A stretch of 64,000 nt of DNA, taken from contig JAWLHA010000005.1 of NCBI GenBank assembly GCA_041690535.1, positions 1-64,000 of the forward strand, written 5' to 3'. Position numbers and translations under genes: made by a program. The DNA is from JAWLHA01 sp041690535. GTDB taxonomy: Bacteria > Pseudomonadota > Gammaproteobacteria > Thiohalomonadales > Thiohalomonadaceae. A model generated the notes under the pieces. The model was not told where the DNA came from, ran no database searches, and saw nothing but the letters and a program-made list of their open reading frames with translations. Shown here in pieces: positions 17,651 to 25,893 of this stretch. Every line of letters starts with the position of its first letter. The first letter of the stretch is position 1.

Positions 17651-17695
17651 CCATGCAGCCCGCAGACAAGCAGGACCCCCACCGCAAGCCGTGGC

Positions 17696-19357
17696 TCAAA
17701 CCGTCTCCAGATACTTGTGCACAAGGCTCACCGCCACGGCCCCTTGCCCCACCGCGGATGCCACCCGCCGGATCACGCCATGGCGTACGTCGCCGGCCGC
17801 GAAGATTCCGGGCACGCTGGTCTCCAACAGAAACGGATCGCGCTTCGGCTTCCAGTTCCTGGGCCGTTGGCCGTTACGAATGAGGTCCTGGCCGGTATAG
17901 ATGAAGCCGGCCTCATCCCGCTCAACCAGGTCGCCCACGCAGCCGGTGCTCGGCACCGCACCGATGAAGATGAAGAGCGCGTCGGCAGGCACGGTCTCGC
18001 TGGCACCGCTGCTGTTGTCCTTGACGGTGATCGCCTCGAGGCGGCCATTGCCACTGACGGCCGTGACCTCGGTGTTGAGCATCACCTCGATATTGCCCGC
18101 GCCCTCGATCTGTTCAATCAGGTATTGGGACATGCTCCGCTGCAGGGAATCTCCGCGGAAGAGCATGGTGACGTCGCTGGCAAATCGCGACAGGTACATC
18201 GCCCCTTGGCCTGCCGAGTTGGCCCCGCCGATGACGTAGACCCGTTTGCCGCGGTAGTTGACCGCCTCCGAGGCCGCGGCCCCGTAGTAGACCGAGGCGC
18301 CAACGAAGGGATCGATGCCTGGCACATCGAGCGTGCGAACCTCGACCCCGGTGGCGATCACCAGGGCCTTGCAGCTCAACTCCGTGCCGTCGCTCAGGGT
18401 CACGTAGCGGTAGGGGTCTTCAACCCTGACCCCTGTGACGGACTGGGCCGTCAGGATCTCCGCGCCGAGGCGCTGCGCCTGGGTGGTGGCGCGTCGCGTG
18501 AGGTCCGCACCGCTGATGCCCTGGGGAAATCCGAGGTAGTTCTCGATGCGCGAGCTGGTCCCCGCCTGCCCGCCGGCGGCCCCTTTTTCAATCAGAACCG
18601 TGCGCAGCCCCTCGGAGGCGCCATACACGGCCCCGGCGAGCCCTGCCGGGCCGGCACCAACGATGATGAGATCGTAGAAGGGCTGGCGGGCCTGGGTCGA
18701 CATCCCCACTTTCACCGCCAGGGTGCCGAGGTCGGGGGCCGTGAGGGTACTGCCGTCCGGGAAGAACAGCACCGGCAGCCGGGGTATGCCCGCGGCACTG
18801 GACTCGACCAACTCCCTCGCCGTTGGGTCCTTTTCGATATCCAGCCACTGGTAGGGGATCTGGCAGCGGGCGAGGAAATCCTTCACGTAGTGGGAGCTGG
18901 CTGACCATTGGGTGCCGGCCACCCGGATCCCGTCGTAAGTGACCGGCACACTGGCAAGCCAGTCGCCCAGCAGGTCATCCAGGATTGGATAGAGCCGCTC
19001 CTCGGGGGGATCCCACGGTTTCATCAGGTAGTAGTCGAGATCGATGGCGTTAATGCTTGCAATGGCCGCGTCGGTGTCGGCATAGGCGGTAAGGAGCACC
19101 TTTTTGGTTTCCGGGTAGAGCTTGATCGCTTTCTCCAGGAATTCCACGCCGCTCATCGAGGGCATGCGCTGGTCGACCAGGAAGAGGGCGATGGGGTCGT
19201 TGCGGCGTTTGAATGCCTGGACGGTCTCCAGCGCCTCGTGCCCCGAAGCCGCCTTGACGATCCGATAGTCGTGCCGGTAGTTCGCCTGCAGGTCCCGAGC
19301 AATGGCATTGAGCACGTGTGGCTCGTCATCGATGGTCATAATGATGGGCTTGGCCAT
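17696..19357 (-). CDS. Response regulator fused to thioredoxin-reductase-like FAD oxidoreductase
   Basis: A 553-residue three-part protein. Residues 1-130 are a receiver domain with IDDE acidic pocket, phospho-acceptor Asp62 in LVDQRMP, and KPW in place of the usual KP. Residues about 140-220 look like a thioredoxin/glutaredoxin-fold segment. Residues about 228-553 are a TrxR-like flavoprotein with the FAD motif VGAGPAGLAG, an NAD(P) motif VIGGANSAGQ, and GIFAAGDV near the end. The redox CXXC of true thioredoxin reductases is replaced by YYGAAASEA, so dithiol chemistry by that pair is not possible. It starts 5 bases after the histidine kinase gene, which must be its partner. Known relatives occur in many bacteria; the reaction is not established. 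Confidence 0.9.
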   Translation of the reverse strand: MAKPIIMTIDDEPHVLNAIARDLQANYRHDYRIVKAASGHEALETVQAFKRRNDPIALFLVDQRMPSMSGVEFLEKAIKLYPETKKVLLTAYADTDAAIASINAIDLDYYLMKPWDPPEERLYPILDDLLGDWLASVPVTYDGIRVAGTQWSASSHYVKDFLARCQIPYQWLDIEKDPTARELVESSAAGIPRLPVLFFPDGSTLTAPDLGTLAVKVGMSTQARQPFYDLIIVGAGPAGLAGAVYGASEGLRTVLIEKGAAGGQAGTSSRIENYLGFPQGISGADLTRRATTQAQRLGAEILTAQSVTGVRVEDPYRYVTLSDGTELSCKALVIATGVEVRTLDVPGIDPFVGASVYYGAAASEAVNYRGKRVYVIGGANSAGQGAMYLSRFASDVTMLFRGDSLQRSMSQYLIEQIEGAGNIEVMLNTEVTAVSGNGRLEAITVKDNSSGASETVPADALFIFIGAVPSTGCVGDLVERDEAGFIYTGQDLIRNGQRPRNWKPKRDPFLLETSVPGIFAAGDVRHGVIRRVASAVGQGAVAVSLVHKYLETV

Positions 19358-19362
19358 GTTGC

Positions 19363-21609
19363 CTATATCCTCAGTGATGAGGGGCGTTCGGGTGGATTGA
19401 AGTCCGTCGGCAACCGAATGGAAAAGCAGGTGCTGCCAGGCTCCGACTTCACGGACATCTGGCCCCTATGTTTTTGAACAATGAGATTGCGGCTGATGCT
19501 CAACCCCAATCCAGTGCCCCGTCCGGGCGGCTTGGTGGTGAAGAAGGGATCGAAGATCTTCGAGAGGTTGTCAGGGGGGATCCCCGGACCGCTGTCCTCA
19601 ATCTCGACCACGATCCAGGGCTCCTCCCGGCGGGCCCGGATGGTCAGCGTCCCGTCGCCATGCATGGCATCGATGGCATTGTCGATGATGTTGGTCCACA
19701 CTTGGTTCAGCTCGCCGGCATAGGCTTGAATGACCGGCAGGTCGTCAGCATATTTCCGAACGACCGTCACCCCTCGCTTGAGCTTGTTGTGCAGGATGAT
19801 GAGCGTGTTGTCGAGCCCCTCGCGGATATCCACCGACTGCACCGGCGCCTGATCCATGTAGGTGTAGCTCTTGAGCGCCTTCACCAGCTCGACAATGCGA
19901 CCGGTCGAGAGGCTGATTTCGCGCACAAGGCTGTAGATCGAGAACTTGAAGCTGAGCCAGTCGACAATCACAGCGAACTGAGGCCGCTCGAAGACTTCCG
20001 CCAGCTCCGCCAGATCGGCTTCGTCATAGCCGAAGCTCACAAGCGCAGGTATCAAGTCCCCATCGGTGACCACATCGCGCGCCTGGAGCCACCCCTCGAG
20101 GGCGGCCTCCCGATCGCTTCGGGTGAGGGCGTTCATCTCGGCGGGTTGCTGGGCGCGCCGCTTGGCCAACTCGTCGAGTTCGAGGATCTTCCTGACCCGC
20201 ATGTCATCGAGGGGCGCTTCACCCATACGAAGCTGGAGGGCCTGCCATCTGGAGAACAGGGAGTGTAGTTGTGCTGCGCTGCGCTGGGCCGCGGCGGCGG
20301 GATTGTTCAGCTCGTGCGCCATGCCCGCGCTGAGTTTGCCCAAGGAGGCCATCTTCTCCTGGACAATGAGTTGGTTGTGCATCTCATTGAGCTGGTTCAG
20401 GGTCTGCTCAAGAACCAGGTTCTTTCTCCTCATCTCCTCGGTCTTCTCGCGCAGCGCCTGCTCGCTCTGCCGCAGCGCCTCCTCGGCGCGTTTGCGCTCG
20501 CCAATATCCCGGATGATGCCGGTGTAGTAACGTTCATCCCGCACCGTCCAGGTGGAGAGGGAGAGTTCGATGGGCACCTCCTCACCGCCTTTGGTGCGGG
20601 CGGCTAGTTCAATCGTCTTGCCGATGGCGCGGGCCTCGCCGGTTCGGGTGAAGCGCGCCATGCCGTTGCGATGAGCGTCATGAAAGCGCTCGGGGATAAT
20701 GAGTTCGAGCCGTTGGCCAAGGGCTTCTTCTTCGGTGAAACCGAGAATCCTTGTGGCTGCGTTGTTCCAGCTGACGATGACCCCCGTGTGGTCCGCGGAG
20801 ATGATGGCATCAAGGGCTGACTCTGTGACCGACCGGAACTTCTGTTCCGCCTGTTTGCGCTCGCTGATGTCGCGGATGATCCCGGTGTAGTAGCGTTTGT
20901 CATCGAGAAACCAGGTGGCCAGCGAGAGCTCAACCGGAAACTCGGCGCCATTCTTGCGCAGGGCGGCCAGTTCCACGGTCTTGCCGATGACGCGGCTCGG
21001 GCCTCCCGAGCTGACGCGTCGAATGCCTTCCTGATGACGCTGTCGGAAGCGCTCGGGAATGATCGCCTCGATGGGACGCCCCAGCATCTCCGCTTCGGTG
21101 AAGCCAAAAACCCCGGTCGCTGCACTGTTCCAGGATCGGATATTGCCGTCGGCGTCGCCGGAAATGATGGCGTCGATGGCCGATTCCATCACCGAGCGGA
21201 ATTTCGCCTCCGACTCGCGAAGCGCCATGCGGACTTTGGAGACCGTCACCTGGCGCTCGATCCGCGCCAGCACCTCGCGCTCATCGAACGGTACCGGGAT
21301 CAGGTCGTCCCCGGAGAGGAGCCCTTTGACCCGGATCTCAGTGTCGTGGTCGCCGGTCATGAAGATCACCGGAAGGTCGCGGGTCAGCTCGTTGGCCTTC
21401 AGGTCATCACGCAATGCGAACGGATTGGTGTCAGACAGGCTGGCACTCAGCAGGACAAGGTTCGAGCGGGAAGCCGCTATATGATCGAGCACATCGGTGC
21501 CGCTGGCGACCCTCTTGACGCTGTAGCCGTCACTCAGCAGCAGCCTCTGCAGCGCATTGGCGCTGGTCGCGTCATCATCGACAATGAACACGGCCCCCCG
21601 ATCAGGCAC
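19363..21609 (-). CDS. Histidine kinase with pseudo-receiver and two PAS domains
   Basis: A 748-residue sensor kinase starting at GTG (21609). Residues 1-120 have a receiver fold with VDDD, but the phospho-acceptor position reads VLLSASL (Ser in place of Asp) and the conserved Lys is replaced in PVPFD, so this receiver should not be phosphorylated. Two closely similar PAS domains follow, each ending in RYYTGIIRDI.ERK, a recent internal duplication. A coiled coil leads to the H-box MAHELNNPA and, at the end, the ATPase part with NIIDNAIDA (N box), DSGPGI (G1), FDPFFTTK and GTGLGLS (G2). No transmembrane segments: cytoplasmic. It is first in a two-gene operon with the flavoprotein regulator. 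Stimulus unknown; no haem or FAD-specific PAS residue is evident. Confidence 0.92.
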   Translation of the reverse strand: MPDRGAVFIVDDDATSANALQRLLLSDGYSVKRVASGTDVLDHIAASRSNLVLLSASLSDTNPFALRDDLKANELTRDLPVIFMTGDHDTEIRVKGLLSGDDLIPVPFDEREVLARIERQVTVSKVRMALRESEAKFRSVMESAIDAIISGDADGNIRSWNSAATGVFGFTEAEMLGRPIEAIIPERFRQRHQEGIRRVSSGGPSRVIGKTVELAALRKNGAEFPVELSLATWFLDDKRYYTGIIRDISERKQAEQKFRSVTESALDAIISADHTGVIVSWNNAATRILGFTEEEALGQRLELIIPERFHDAHRNGMARFTRTGEARAIGKTIELAARTKGGEEVPIELSLSTWTVRDERYYTGIIRDIGERKRAEEALRQSEQALREKTEEMRRKNLVLEQTLNQLNEMHNQLIVQEKMASLGKLSAGMAHELNNPAAAAQRSAAQLHSLFSRWQALQLRMGEAPLDDMRVRKILELDELAKRRAQQPAEMNALTRSDREAALEGWLQARDVVTDGDLIPALVSFGYDEADLAELAEVFERPQFAVIVDWLSFKFSIYSLVREISLSTGRIVELVKALKSYTYMDQAPVQSVDIREGLDNTLIILHNKLKRGVTVVRKYADDLPVIQAYAGELNQVWTNIIDNAIDAMHGDGTLTIRARREEPWIVVEIEDSGPGIPPDNLSKIFDPFFTTKPPGRGTGLGLSISRNLIVQKHRGQMSVKSEPGSTCFSIRLPTDFNPPERPSSLRI

Positions 21610-22155
21610 GACGTTGACCCTCGCATTTTGCCCCGCACCTCACCGCCGCCCGCTTGCGGCCGCCGATCTGCTCGCTGCGCCAGGGCGTACCTCTTTCAGC
21701 CGGTTTGGCGCAGTGTCGGTTAAGCCGCCGCCGTCTTGGGGGTCGCCCCTGGCACCCTGTCTCCCCCGACACCCGTCCCGGTGAACAGCATCCTCGCCCC
21801 GCCTTAGCGGCACTTCGACACCCTGCGTGAGCAACGGCGGTGAGGAATCGAGGCTAGCGGCATGTTTGTCGATGAAAGGGTAGCGCAGCCGGGCCGAAAC
21901 GAAGGGTGGGGCGCCTACCGCTGGGCGCGGTAGATGAGGTTGTCCCAACCCGTGTTGCCCTGCCGTATGCCGCCCGCGACCGGGAGCTTCTCCGGTTCAG
22001 ACAGGGGCGGAGGGTCATGGCGCGGCGTTGCAGGCGAAAGCCCTTGGGGAGTGCCATGCGCCTGGAGAGCAGGGTAAAGCATGTTTAGCTGTGAGCGATG
22101 CAAGTCCTTGAAAGTCCGGAGTCGGTTCGGGGTTAAATGCGCTTGCCTTGGCCTA

Positions 22156-22379
22156 GCTAGAGCACCGAACAGGTAAACTGGCACCACACGCTGAGCGAGG
22201 TGTAAGTCATTGATATCGGGTCGTCGGCCGCAGGGATTTGTGCAAGGACGCATTGATGCCGCAGGAGGGCAGGATGCCCGGAGCGGCTGCGGCCGTCGAG
22301 CCTACAGAGATGTATTCACGGCGTACCCGATATCAATGACTTACACCTCGCCACCCCATTAGCTGTCCGGTGCTCTAGC
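22156..22379. repeat. Long compound palindrome related to repeat family A
   Basis: The outer ends GCTAGAGCACCGAACAGG (22156-22173) and CTGTCCGGTGCTCTAGC (22363-22379) are inverted. Inner arms GGTGTAAGTCATTGATATCG (from 22199) and CGATATCAATGACTTACACC (ending 22347) form a perfect pair. The middle holds the family A core, with GATGTATTCACGGCGTACC instead of GATGTATTCACAGCGTACC. Its right end abuts the duplicated kinase/regulator fragment exactly. Confidence 0.8.
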
Positions 22380-22540
22380 AATGCATTGAGCACGTGTGGC
22401 TCGTCGTCGATGGTCAAGAATTGGCTTGGCCATGTTGGTCCGTTGGAAACTGAATGGAAAAGCAGGTGCTGCCAGGCTCCGACTTCGCGGACATCTGGCC
22501 CGCTTGTTTTTGAATAATGAGATTGCGGCTGATGCTCAGC
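22379..22540 (-). pseudogene. Decayed copy of the histidine kinase / response regulator junction
   Basis: This segment matches 19300-19502 with an internal deletion of a few dozen bases. On the minus strand it reads the last residues of the kinase, then the first residues of the regulator (LTIDDEPHVLNAL). The shared DNA includes GAATGGAAAAGCAGGTGCTG and GAGATTGCGGCTGATGCTCA. No further kinase or regulator sequence is found on either side. It is a relic of a second, paralogous copy or of a partial duplication of the operon at 17696-21609. Confidence 0.8.
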
Positions 22541-23980
22541 TTCCTCGCCACAGCCGCTCATACACGCGGTTTGGCCATTGCGCTAAAGAACGATCTCGCG
22601 CAGGTGCAGGCTTCGGATCCATGTTTCGATTTCGCGTTCAACGAGAGCTGCCACGACGACAACGAGTGACGCTTGCTGCAGCCGTTCAGCGCGAAAAAAA
22701 TGCCGTGTGACGTCCCGACCCTTCACATCACTGACGAGACGGCGCGAGAGGCGCTGTGCGCAGAGTCGAGTGGAAACGGAATCCGTACCCTTGTACTTCC
22801 CATAGCCTTGGACGCCAGCTTCCGCTTCAGCTGCGATTAGATAACCGGTTTCCAGTAATGCTATGGCTTTCTGATTATAAGGAGTAATCCAGGAAAAAAA
22901 CTGATCGCTCCTGAGCTTGGGCGGTGAGCAGCCGACCCCCTATTTGTTGATTGGTTGCCATCACGTGCGCCCATGTATTTACCCTAGCAGAAGTTTGCCT
23001 GCTACTCACAAATCAGCCAGGTGATCGTGCGGTTCTTTGGTGAATTAAGCTATTGACAACCAGGAACGAAAGGCGAAGAATTGCCTGACACAGCGCATGG
23101 TTATTGTTTCGTCAGCTGGCAAATTGCTGCTGAAAATTTACATTGGTTCTATTTGTTTGAACGACATTATGGTTTTAGTGATTCGACGAGATTCGTTGCT
23201 AAAGATACTTGCTCGATCATCAGGCAAACGAATCGAAGGACGTCACGAAACTACTCGTGACGAGGCGGGAAAGACGAACTCTGCCGCATGAACGGGCGGT
23301 GTCGTAACTGGTTTGGTGAAGTGGACGGAGATTCTCGGCAGGAATAAACAGGAACGGAATCTGACATGGAATCGAGTTGCCGCACTACTTTCGCACCTCA
23401 TCAAGAAAAGGGGAGTGGACACGTTCAAGCATCGCCCTCCCACGGTTACGCCATTTCTACCCATTCACATTCGGCGTTGCGCCACAATCCCGTAAAGCCA
23501 TCATCGCACCTTGTCAAACAGACTCAAGGCCATTGCGTCATGTACTCGCGACGGCGGATAAAGACGATAACGCATACGGACCATCGCGGTGCCCGCTCAA
23601 TGGAGGAATTCAGAGGTTTTGGAGCGTTGATTGCTCCATTGTGCGGATATGACTTGCTTTAATTCCTGTTCACTCGGCGAGCCTGTATTCAGTGGTCCTG
23701 TATTTGAGTGGCGAAGCTCATACACATGGCTGAACCAGGGAATACTCAGGCGAACAGGAACCGAATTCTGGGGGTATTGGTATTGCTGGCACATCGGGAG
23801 CGTAGGGTCGCTCCGGCGGTGAAGAGCGGTGTCGGGGCATCGTTTTTTCAGGCGGCAGTCTGAACCGGTTCGCCACCGAATAAAGGCGCTACCCGCGGCT
23901 ACGGGGAGGTTAGGTCTGTAGGAGTGGTTCAACGCATCAACGACGCTCTGGACAGAAATCGCGCTTCGTGAGGAGCGTGG

Positions 23981-24000
23981 TCGTGGGTAGTCGCCCACGA
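23981..24000 (+). promoter_or_regulatory. Hairpin in the leader of the DUF2173 operon
   Basis: TCGTGGG (23981-23987) pairs with CCCACGA (23994-24000) around TAGTCG, 40 bases before the first DUF2173 start. It could stabilise or regulate the leader transcript. No family of riboswitch is recognised. Confidence 0.4.
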
Positions 24001-24040
24001 GTGGCCGCACTGGTGATAATAAACAGACAAGGAGATATAC

Positions 24041-24376
24041 ATGAGTGATCAGTTTCAGGATCTCATGGCGCTTCCGGGCGCAACCGCGGTTGGGCAGTTT
24101 GACGACAAAGGGGGGGTGGTCAGTTATCAGGGGGATATGGACCAGACATCCGCCGAGATTGCTGCCATGATGTGTTTCGCCAATAAGGCCATGGGCAACA
24201 TGCAGGCGAAAGGTTGGGCCGCCTACACCGGTTCCGACGACTTTTTCCCGGTTCAGGGCTTCGCCGTTGCCGGTGGCAAGCATGCGGCCTGTGTTATGGG
24301 CGATGTCGGCGTTTTTCTCGACGCCGATCAGGCTGATTTCGATCAGACCTTCGCCGCACTCTCCAAACACCTCTAA
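24041..24376 (+). CDS. DUF2173 family protein (first of two)
   Basis: A 111-residue soluble protein of the DUF2173 family, small alpha/beta proteins that look related to roadblock/LC7-type folds; function unknown. Typical features seen are LMALPGATAVGQFDDKG at the start, MMCFANKAM in the middle and GFAVAGGKHAACVMGD toward the end. The ribosome binding site AAGGAGATATAC is near ideal, suggesting strong translation. A paralogue follows 21 bases later, then an SCP-2 gene, so the three probably form an operon. DUF2173 genes are common in sulfur-oxidising and methane-oxidising bacteria, as far as I recall. Confidence 0.85.
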   Translation: MSDQFQDLMALPGATAVGQFDDKGGVVSYQGDMDQTSAEIAAMMCFANKAMGNMQAKGWAAYTGSDDFFPVQGFAVAGGKHAACVMGDVGVFLDADQADFDQTFAALSKHL

Positions 24377-24397
24377 CCATCAGGGATTGACTCAACC

Positions 24398-24727
24398 ATG
24401 GCTGACCTGAACAAACTGTTGAGTATTAACGGCGTTTTCGCTGCCGGCGAGTTCGGCGACGATGGCACGCTGAAGGCGCATGCCGGGGACCTCTCGGAGG
24501 AACATGCGGCCATGGCGGCGCAGATGTGCGCTGCCAACAATGCAGTGGGGCGTATGCAGTGCGATGGCTACACTGCGTTCTCGGGCAAGGAGTGGACTCC
24601 GCTGCAGGGGTGGGCGCTTACCGGAAAGAAGATCTCTGTGTGCATCGGTGGGAACATCGGGGTATTCGTGAGGAACGGTGAGGCATCGTTCAACGAGGTC
24701 TTCAGCGCCCTGCGCGAGGCGTCGTAA
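24398..24727 (+). CDS. DUF2173 family protein (second of two)
   Basis: A 109-residue paralogue of the preceding protein, sharing the layout LLSINGVFAAGEFGDDG, MCAANNAVGRMQ and GWALTGKKISVCIGGN. Identity between the two is clear but not high, so the duplication is old. The pair may form a heterodimer; that is inference. The ribosome binding site AGGGA is weaker than that of the first gene. Function unknown. Confidence 0.85.
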   Translation: MADLNKLLSINGVFAAGEFGDDGTLKAHAGDLSEEHAAMAAQMCAANNAVGRMQCDGYTAFSGKEWTPLQGWALTGKKISVCIGGNIGVFVRNGEASFNEVFSALREAS

Positions 24728-24801
24728 GCGCAGCCTTGGCGGCGAGCCATCCGGCTTGCCGCCAAGGCCTTTCGGATCGGTTTGAAAGGGAAGAGATTTC
24801 G

Positions 24802-25182
24802 ATGCACACGTTTTTGTCAGAAGAGTGGATTAATGCCTACAAGGATGAGTGGAATACCAACGAAAAACTCAAGAAAGGACTTCGGGGTTTCAATGCGTCC
24901 ATCAAGTACTACGTGGAAGGTAGTGGTGATGCGGTTCACCTTTTCGTAGAGGACGGTGAAGCGACCGCTGGTGGCCCCGCTGATCGGGAGAGTTACGATT
25001 TCGAAATGTGGGCCAAGCTTGACCATTGGAAGGACTTGGCCTCCGGCGGGATGGGTCCACGGGCAGCAATGCTCACGAAGCGTCTCAAGTTCAAAGGCTC
25101 CATGGTTACCGCCATGAAGTTTATGGGGCCGTTCGAGGACTCGCTGCGTCTGATGGGCACCGTGCCGACTCGCTGGGATTGA
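24802..25182 (+). CDS. SCP-2 sterol transfer family protein
   Basis: A 126-residue protein whose sequence fits the SCP-2 lipid-binding fold: a helical start, KYYVEGSGDAVHLFVEDGEA, ESYDFEMWAKLDHWKDLASG and a C-terminal LKFKGSMVTAMKFMGPFEDSL. The start at 24802 follows GGGAAGAG. Bacterial members bind hydrophobic or acyl ligands. It is the last gene of the presumed DUF2173 operon (75 bases after the second DUF2173 gene). Ligand unknown. Confidence 0.8.
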   Translation: MHTFLSEEWINAYKDEWNTNEKLKKGLRGFNASIKYYVEGSGDAVHLFVEDGEATAGGPADRESYDFEMWAKLDHWKDLASGGMGPRAAMLTKRLKFKGSMVTAMKFMGPFEDSLRLMGTVPTRWD

Positions 25183-25893
25183 TGTTTGGGCTCTCCCAAT
25201 GGCGTGGTCTGTTCCGCCTTTGTTGACTGCGCGATAACATTGGCATGCTCGCATTCCATCCCCAAGGACGGATAAGTGATGGAAGAGCTCCGATAGGCGC
25301 GAAGCAACCAATTGGAAAGGTTGGGGCCTCCGGTTGCATGGCCACTCTAGTCCGACTTCCGGAGGTTCCCTTTTTACGCCATCCACTCAGTTGAGTGCCC
25401 CCGATCTCCAGGTGCCTACCCCCGCTTTCCCGCCACTCTTCTACTGCTCGTCAATCCCCTCACTGTGCCGGGGCGTGCCCCCTCCGGTCGGCTTGACGCA
25501 GTGCCGACTCCCGCCAGGCTTCCCCCGGGTCGCTCCCTCCATTGTATCCTGCGAAACTCGTCCGTTCCTTGGGCAGCATCCGCGCGGCCGCCACAATCAA
25601 CGGCGCCTCCACGCCCTCGCCATGGGCCGTGGCGAAGATCCGGGCCATATCCGACAGACAAGCAGAGGCAAGCCATTGCCAGGAATGGCAGAGTTGCGTA
25701 TAAATTCGGCACGTTAGTATCAGAGCGGTACAGAATCCTGGTTTTTGACCGTGCGTACGCCGGGAAACCGGGTTTCCCCCCGTACTGCATACCCGCCGGC
25801 AGTTGTGGATGTGGCGGAGAGGGCGGGTGCCGGCCCTCGAACGGTTCACATAACAGTCGCGCGGTGCGATGCTCCCGCGCTCAGGAGGTCTGT
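25183..25893. other. Gap upstream of the BRCT-SWIM gene, with weak terminator and a possible small minus-strand gene
   Basis: CCTCCGG (25327-25333) pairs with CCGGAGG (25359-25365) and is followed by TTCCCTTTTTA, a weak terminator for the DUF2173 operon. The minus-strand frame 25648-25460 is described separately. The promoter of the five-gene cluster should lie in this gap, but I cannot point to it. Confidence 0.45.
25460..25648 (-). CDS. Possible small protein, 62 residues
   Basis: From an ATG at 25648 the minus strand encodes a 62-residue frame beginning MARIFATAHGEGVEAPL and ending in a TGA. Most third codon positions are G or C, as in real genes of this window, which is why it is listed. 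No ribosome binding site is clear, no family is recognised, and it is divergent from the BRCT-SWIM gene. It may equally be a relic of a longer gene. Confidence 0.25.
   Translation of the reverse strand: MARIFATAHGEGVEAPLIVAAARMLPKERTSFAGYNGGSDPGEAWRESALRQADRRGHAPAQ

Larger units (their letters stand above)
21610..24040. other. Repeat-rich gene desert of about 2.4 kb
   Basis: No gene is convincing here. 21610-22155 has only short frames. 22067-22379 holds repeats, and 22379-22540 a decayed duplicate of the kinase/regulator junction. 22583-22939 is open stop-to-stop on the minus strand (reading QKAIALLETGYLIAAEAEAG), and 22543-22669 on the plus strand ends in ALKNDLAQVQASDPCFDFAF; one of these may be a relic, but neither has a start. 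From about 22850 to 23900 the sequence is visibly more AT-rich than its neighbours, which suggests transferred DNA. Hairpins occur at 23241-23262 and 23981-24000. Confidence 0.55.

Noticed and set aside
23097..23495. Two short frames of about 60 residues (23097-23291 and 23313-23495)
   Set aside because: No ribosome binding site, no family resemblance and AT-rich intergenic context.
23665..23765. Imperfect inverted repeat around TTCCTGTTC and GAACAGGAA as insertion sequence ends
   Set aside because: Beyond nine bases the arms pair poorly and there is no coding content between them.
24029..24041. AAGGAGATATAC before the first DUF2173 gene as vector-derived sequence
   Set aside because: It resembles the phage T7 gene 10 leader used in vectors, but the surrounding DNA is natural and the motif is a plain strong Shine-Dalgarno sequence.
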